DNA of 64,000 nucleotides from the NCBI GenBank assembly GCA_015956445.1, contig WIUZ02000001.1, forward strand, positions 3,658,001 to 3,722,000, written 5' to 3'. How positions within the stretch are numbered: the first letter of the stretch is position 1; every line of letters begins with the position of its first letter. Below are positions 59,255-64,000 of this stretch, one piece after another. The position numbers were made by a program, and so were the translations under genes. The stretch comes from Thelephora terrestris. Lineage: Eukaryota; Basidiomycota; Agaricomycetes; Thelephorales; Thelephoraceae. Under the pieces are notes generated by a model. It worked only from the letters and a program-made list of their open reading frames with translations. It did no database searches and had not been told where the DNA came from.

Positions 59255-60207
59255 CACTGGGGGCAAGGGGTCAAATACCCGGTGGGTACATGCTGAACAC
59301 ATTGTGATCACAGTCAACAAGTGATCACAATGTGCCCAGTGGGGGAAATTTAAATACACTCAAAATGTGCCCGGCCATGTGAGTCCAATGTGCCCAGTAG
59401 GCACATTTTGATTGTGATCACAATGTACCCATCAATGTGATCTCAATGTGCCCACTGGGGACATTTTGATTGCGATCACAATGTACACATCAATGTGATC
59501 TCAATGTGCCTGCTGTGCACATTTTAATTTCTTTCACAATGTTCCCATCAATGTGTTCCCAATGTACCCAGCTCATTACATAATAGTTTCTTTCACAATG
59601 TTGTCCACAATGTGTCCAGCATGTGGCTGAGCCACTCATTCAAACTTCTTTCACAAAGTATCCAGTGATGTGTCCATAATGTCCCCAGGGGGTTCTTTTT
59701 GAAGTAATCACAATGTAATCTCAATATTGTTCAATTTCACCATGAACTTTCAAAGAAACCACTATGTGTATGGCTGTACACATTCTAGACACATCACTGG
59801 ATACTTTGTGAAAGAATTTTGAATGAGTGGCTCAGCCACATGCTGGACACATTGTGGACAACATTTTGAAAGAAACTATTATGTAATGAGCTGGGTACAT
59901 TGAGAACACATTGATGGGAACATTGTGAAAGAAATTAAAATGTGCACAGCAGGCACATTGAGATCACATTGATGTGTACATTGTGATCGCAATCAAAATG
60001 TCCCCAGTGGGCCCATTGAGATCACATTGATGGGTACATTGTGATCACAATCAAAATGTGCCTACTGGGCACATTGGACTCACATGGCCAGGCACATTTT
60101 GAATGTATTCAAATTTCCCCCACTGGGCACATTGTGATCACTTGTTGACTGTGATCACAATGTGTTCAGCATGTACCCACCAGGTATTTGACCCCTTGTC
60201 CCCAGTG
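59255..60207. mobile_element. 953-bp palindromic CACTA-like miniature element
   Basis: The two ends are inverted repeats starting CACTGGG and continuing (with single mismatches) through the unit that reads aaggggtcaaatac. The whole element is one hairpin: arms about 59255-59675 and 59787-60207 are reverse complements with few mismatches, around a loop of about 110 bp. It is flanked by the 3-bp direct repeat tct (59252-59254 and 60208-60210). CACTG ends plus 3-bp duplications fit CACTA/EnSpm-type transposition; the assignment is inference because no transposase is encoded. Each arm contains about three diverged copies of a 58-bp unit marked by catcaatgtg (near 59430, 59489, 59546), and the words aatgtg/cacatt recur throughout. 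It is AT-rich and sits inside the NLR reading frame. Confidence 0.9.
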
Positions 60208-60210
60208 TCT

Positions 60211-63200
60211 CCTCCGTTGTTCGTAGGCAACAAAGGGCCCAAAACGAGGGCGTGAGCGAACATCAAGGAACACCCGCTGAGCGACGAATGGAGGCACCTG
60301 CTGAACGCTCGTCGAGAGGTGTTCACACCAGCAAAAACGCGCAGGAAATGTTCCGGAAGAACAGGGCTATCGGGGTTGCTGGTATTGTATTCGACACTGC
60401 CATGGGCGCTGCCGAAGCTTTTAGCCCTCTCAAAGCTGCCCTAGCGACCATCTCCGCCGTCTATGCCCAATACAAGGCTCGTCCACCAGGCTCCTTCCGA
60501 AACTCATTCTGACAAATCTATATCCAGGACACTGCTGCCGTCATGGACAAAGTTGAATCCCTCCGTTCACGCGTCGCTGCGCTGGAGAAGGTTTTTGAGA
60601 AGCCAGCCAATGATGAGGCCGAAAAAACACGCCGCGAGGCGCTACAAACGTGTGTGGCTGGAACCAATTTCCATTCAACCCAAACACTCACAGCTTCTTA
60701 TAAAATTTAAGTCCATCGAGGAAACATTGCGGTCATTTCCTGAGAAGTCTTTAATTTCACGTATTGCTGATCATGTCAAGGACAATGAAGATGTTTCGGG
60801 GCTCCTCGAAGATTTGCGGGAGGCTATCAACGACTACCAGGTTTGTTTGCAATCTCAGCACCCATCTCGATGTTGACGATGACTGCAGATGATGCAACAA
60901 ATGGCAATTTACAACCAAGGGTGCAAGTTGATTGTGAGTATTCACATGTGTGAATCTTGTTACTGAGCAGAAAATTGACTTCTCTGACAGGATGCAGGTC
61001 AGAACATATTCCAATTTTTATTACAACAGGTCCTTGACATACAACTCTTACAGCTGAGAAAGCAATCCTCAATAACTTCCGTCACGTGAAAGGGGCCGGT
61101 TACCGACGCGAGGGTTGCAAAGGATGTTTGAAGGGAACCCGCAGAATTGTGCTCGACAAGATTGAGCTGTGGGCAAGGGACTCCAACAAGAATGAGCGGC
61201 CTGTCTACTGGTTGAACGGCTTGGCTGGGACGGGAAAGACCATGATTGCACAGACAATTGCAGAGAGGATGTTTGCAGAGGGACAGCTTGGTGCCTCCTT
61301 CTTCTGTTCACAAAACTTTGAGGATCGGAGCAACCTTCAGCTTATCTTCCCCACCATTGCTGTCCAGCTCGCCCGGAGGTACACCGAATTTTGATCAGTC
61401 TTTGTCTCACTTGTGGACTCGGATCCAGATGTCGCACACGATGCCCTCTACCACCAGATGGACAAGTTGATTGTGCAACCACTCAAGGAAACCTCCATTT
61501 CAACCATCATCGTTATCGATGCCCTGGATGAATGTAAGGATGAGGAACCTGCTTCAGCAATCCTTTCTGTCCTTGCACGACTGGTAGACCAGCTGCAAAT
61601 TCATTCTCACTGGTCGTCCGGAACCACGAATTCGAGAGGGCTTCTGCCTCCCCCTGTTGGTGGATGTAACGGATACCTTTGTTCTCCACGAGGTCCATTC
61701 AAATCAAATCAACAGTGACATACAGCAATTCTTTGAGAACAGCTTCTCAGAAATCACTTCCCGTCAGACTGGGTTGGACAACTGGCCTACCAAAGAACAA
61801 CTGGACCTCCTTTGCAAGAGGGCAGCAGGGTTGTTTGTGTATGCTGTTGCAACAGTCAAGTTTATCGGCACCAGAAATTATCACCCCAGAAAACGGCTGG
61901 ATGTTCTTCTGGAGTTGCCAGAGAGCAGTGTTCAAGAGGGCAAGACCAAGTTCAATGCAAACACATCTCTGGATTCACTGTATAGATCAATCCTCCAGGA
62001 GGCATTTTGTGTTGATGGTGCAGAATATGACCCCAAAGTCCACTCTGTCCTTAGTGCTGTGGTCCTTGCCGCCAACCCCCTTTCCCCATTTGCTATTGCT
62101 ATGCTCCTTGGATTTGATCTTGAGGATGTAACCCCCCTCTTGTTGTCAGTCCACTCACTCCTTGTCCTTCATGAGGACATCAATAAACCTGTTCAACCCT
62201 TCCATAAATCCTTTCCTGACTTCATCACCGATCCCACCCGGTGTACCAGTCAGAGGTTTTATATCTCTCCCTCTCACCACCTGGAGCTGTTGGTCTGTTG
62301 CTTAAACCTTATGGACAATACCCTGGAGAAGAATATGTGCCAACTCCCAGAGGCTGCTGTCAACTCTCAGGTACTTGACTTACAGGAGAGGGCAGACAAC
62401 AACATCAGCCAGGCTTTACAATATGCATGCAGGTCATGGCACAAGCACCTTGTCAATGAGCCCACAGATGAAATCACTTCTGCTCTCTGTTCCTTCCTGA
62501 AGGAGAAGTTCTTGCTCTGGTTGGAAGTGCTTAGTGTCCTTGGTGCTGTGAGGAATGCAGTTGATGCATTGAAAGTTGTTGCAGAGTGGTCACAGGTAAG
62601 CTAAATTTATGTGTATAGTACATTACAAACATTTGCTGACTTGGACTAGGAGACATCACTTCTTGACCTCACCAATGACTGTTTTAGATTTGTCATGGGG
62701 TTTTTTGAGGTTATCAGCACATCTGCTCCCCACATCTACCACTCTGCCCTGTTTCTATGCCCCAAGGAATCCATTGTGCAAGAATACTATGGATCACAAG
62801 TTGACCAGCTGGCAACAGTCATTCATGGAGTTCCAGCTGTACCAGATACCAGCATTGCAAATGCAAAGTTTCCAGAGAAGATTTGTGCCACTGGATGGTC
62901 ACCTCGTGGCAAGTTCTTTGCAGTTGCTTGGCAATGGTCCCCTAAAATAGTGATTCTGGATGCAGTGACCCTCAAACAACTCTACAATGTGTATCCCCAG
63001 ATTGGGGTACGTCATTGGGTTATGATTATCTTTTCCTCAGATGGCTATTTGTTAGCAGGTTATTCTTATTCTCCTGACTGCATTGCCACTTGGGACCTTC
63101 AGACTGGAGGTGTAATTGGTGACATCAGTCTGGAAGGAGTTGGTTATTGCAACTCAATGTCATTTTCTGAGTGTGGAACAATGCTTGGGGGCCTATTTGG

Positions 63201-64000
63201 TGTAGAAACCATCATGATCTACAATATTCTCTCCAATACATGCATATCCTCCCATCCTGTTCAAGGACCTGCTGTTGATACCATTTGGACCTGTGGTGAA
63301 TATCTTCAATTTGCCACTGTTGACTCAGGGTCTATTATTATATGGCAAGTCAGCTTCACCTCAGGTCATCCACCAACAAAGGTTGGCTCTTTGTCCACTC
63401 CAGACCGATTCTGCAAAAGACTTGCCATTCCCCCTACCCTCTCATGGCTTGCATTCAATGACAAGGGCAGAGTGATAGTATGGGATGCTCAACACCACAA
63501 GGTTCTCTTAGATTTTGTAGATGCTGGGAACCCTGTAACTATGTCCTTCTCCACTGATGGACAGTTCTTCATCTGTGGAACCAAGGATGAAGAATCCTAC
63601 CTCTGGAAGAAATCTCACCACAGTTATCTTCCTCATCAAAAGCTTGTTTCCCGTTTTCGCTGGAGCAAACCACTTGTTTCCCCAAATGGGGAATCAGTCA
63701 TCTTGTCAAATACTAGTGAAGCCATTATTCAGCTATGGCACATACCCAATGCTTCCACCTCCTTCTCTTGTGTTTCTGCACAAGTTTCCCCTCACCATCA
63801 AGGTTTCCTTGTAGAATTTTCTACTGATGAATCACTCATTGCGGTTGTAAAGAGGGGAAGCCGTACAGTCAGAATCTTTGCCATGGAGTCTGGTGCTCCT
63901 TTGTTGATCATTGATGCAGATACAGAAATTTGGGGTCTGAAGATCACAAAGGATAAAATCATTGCCATTGATGATGGAAAGATTGTCACTTGGAAATTAT
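60211..64000 (+). pseudogene. NACHT-WD40 (NLR/STAND-type) gene, disrupted, continues past window
   Basis: Exons 60211-60476, 60528-60653, 60694-60840, 60889-60933, 60991-60997 (7 nt), 61054-62595 and 62650 to the edge form the gene. The N-terminal helical region has EAFSPLKAALATISAVYAQ and coiled-coil-like helices. The NACHT/P-loop NTPase shows Walker A in YWLNGLAGTGKTMIAQTIAE, GASFFCSQNFEDRSNLQLIF, Walker B IIVIDALDEC and the sensor motif ILTGRPEPRIREGF, then the winged-helix end SPFAIAMLLGFDLEDV and HKSFPDFITDPTRC. The C-terminal 450 residues in the window are a WD40-like propeller (CIATWDLQTG; GRVIVWDA; GLKITKDKIIAIDDGKIVTW). Lesions: in-frame TGA at 61392-61394 after ARRYTEF, and a frameshift near 61600 just before the sensor motif, besides the palindromic element upstream. 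Such proteins serve in fungal self/non-self recognition and cell death. The first intron (60477-60527) would need a GC donor and is the least certain. Codons are more AT-rich than in the housekeeping genes. Confidence 0.88.

Noticed and set aside
59255-60207. Regularly spaced repeats that could suggest a CRISPR-like array
   Set aside because: The units are diverged 58-bp tandem copies within a hairpin, without unique spacers, and the DNA is eukaryotic.

Overview
The window is nuclear DNA of a filamentous basidiomycete, most likely Agaricomycotina. The evidence is gene structure (dense 47-90 nt GT-AG introns with a few GC-AG), a Zn2Cys6 regulator, a GH55 beta-1,3-glucanase, a small four-helix membrane protein of the DUF7727 type, and a NACHT-WD40 receptor-like gene of the kind expanded in Agaricomycetes. 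The species cannot be fixed from the sequence alone. I resolved exon structures by hand for most genes. In nearly every case the joined exons keep the frame exactly and give an intact family-length protein.

Layout. 1-3.7 kb: no recognisable gene. 3.7-15.7 kb: housekeeping block with an intracellular LysM protein (-), a CUE-domain protein (+), a PPG1-type PP2A-like phosphatase (-), a small C2H2 zinc-finger protein (+) behind a clear TATA box, the spliceosomal CWC24/RNF113 protein (-), a YMC1-type mitochondrial carrier (-) and a short hypothetical ORF (-). 15.7-18.2 kb: unassigned. 18.2-27.7 kb: one apparently full-length non-LTR retrotransposon (LINE) on the minus strand, 9.5 kb, with a poly(A) tail and a perfect 13-bp target-site duplication. 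It carries ORF1 (gag-like), ORF2 (endonuclease-RT-RNase H, broken by two stop codons) and an overlapping third ORF ending in a C-terminal membrane anchor. 29.3-39.7 kb: YSH1/CPSF73 (+), a Zn2Cys6 transcription factor (-), SDHAF4 (+) and UTP25 (+). 42-55.6 kb: concentrative nucleoside transporter (-), vacuolar-type amino acid transporter (+), M19 membrane dipeptidase (+), GH55 glucanase (+), Ap4A phosphorylase (-) and the DUF7727 protein (-).

57.0-64.0 kb is an accessory end. It has a 1.8-kb low-complexity inverted-repeat region, then a 953-bp almost perfectly palindromic CACTA-like miniature element, then a NACHT-WD40 (NLR-type) gene. The miniature element lies inside the NLR reading frame: removing it with one 3-bp duplication rejoins the two halves in frame. 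The NLR also has an in-frame stop and a frameshift in the NACHT region, so I call it a pseudogene. It runs off the window end.

Functionally the conserved genes are mostly unrelated housekeeping genes: mRNA 3'-end formation, splicing, rRNA processing, complex II assembly and phosphatase signalling. The nucleoside transporter, amino acid transporter and dipeptidase form a neighbouring set suited to nutrient scavenging. The most unusual items are the LINE's overlapping tail-anchored ORF and the palindromic element that splits the NLR.
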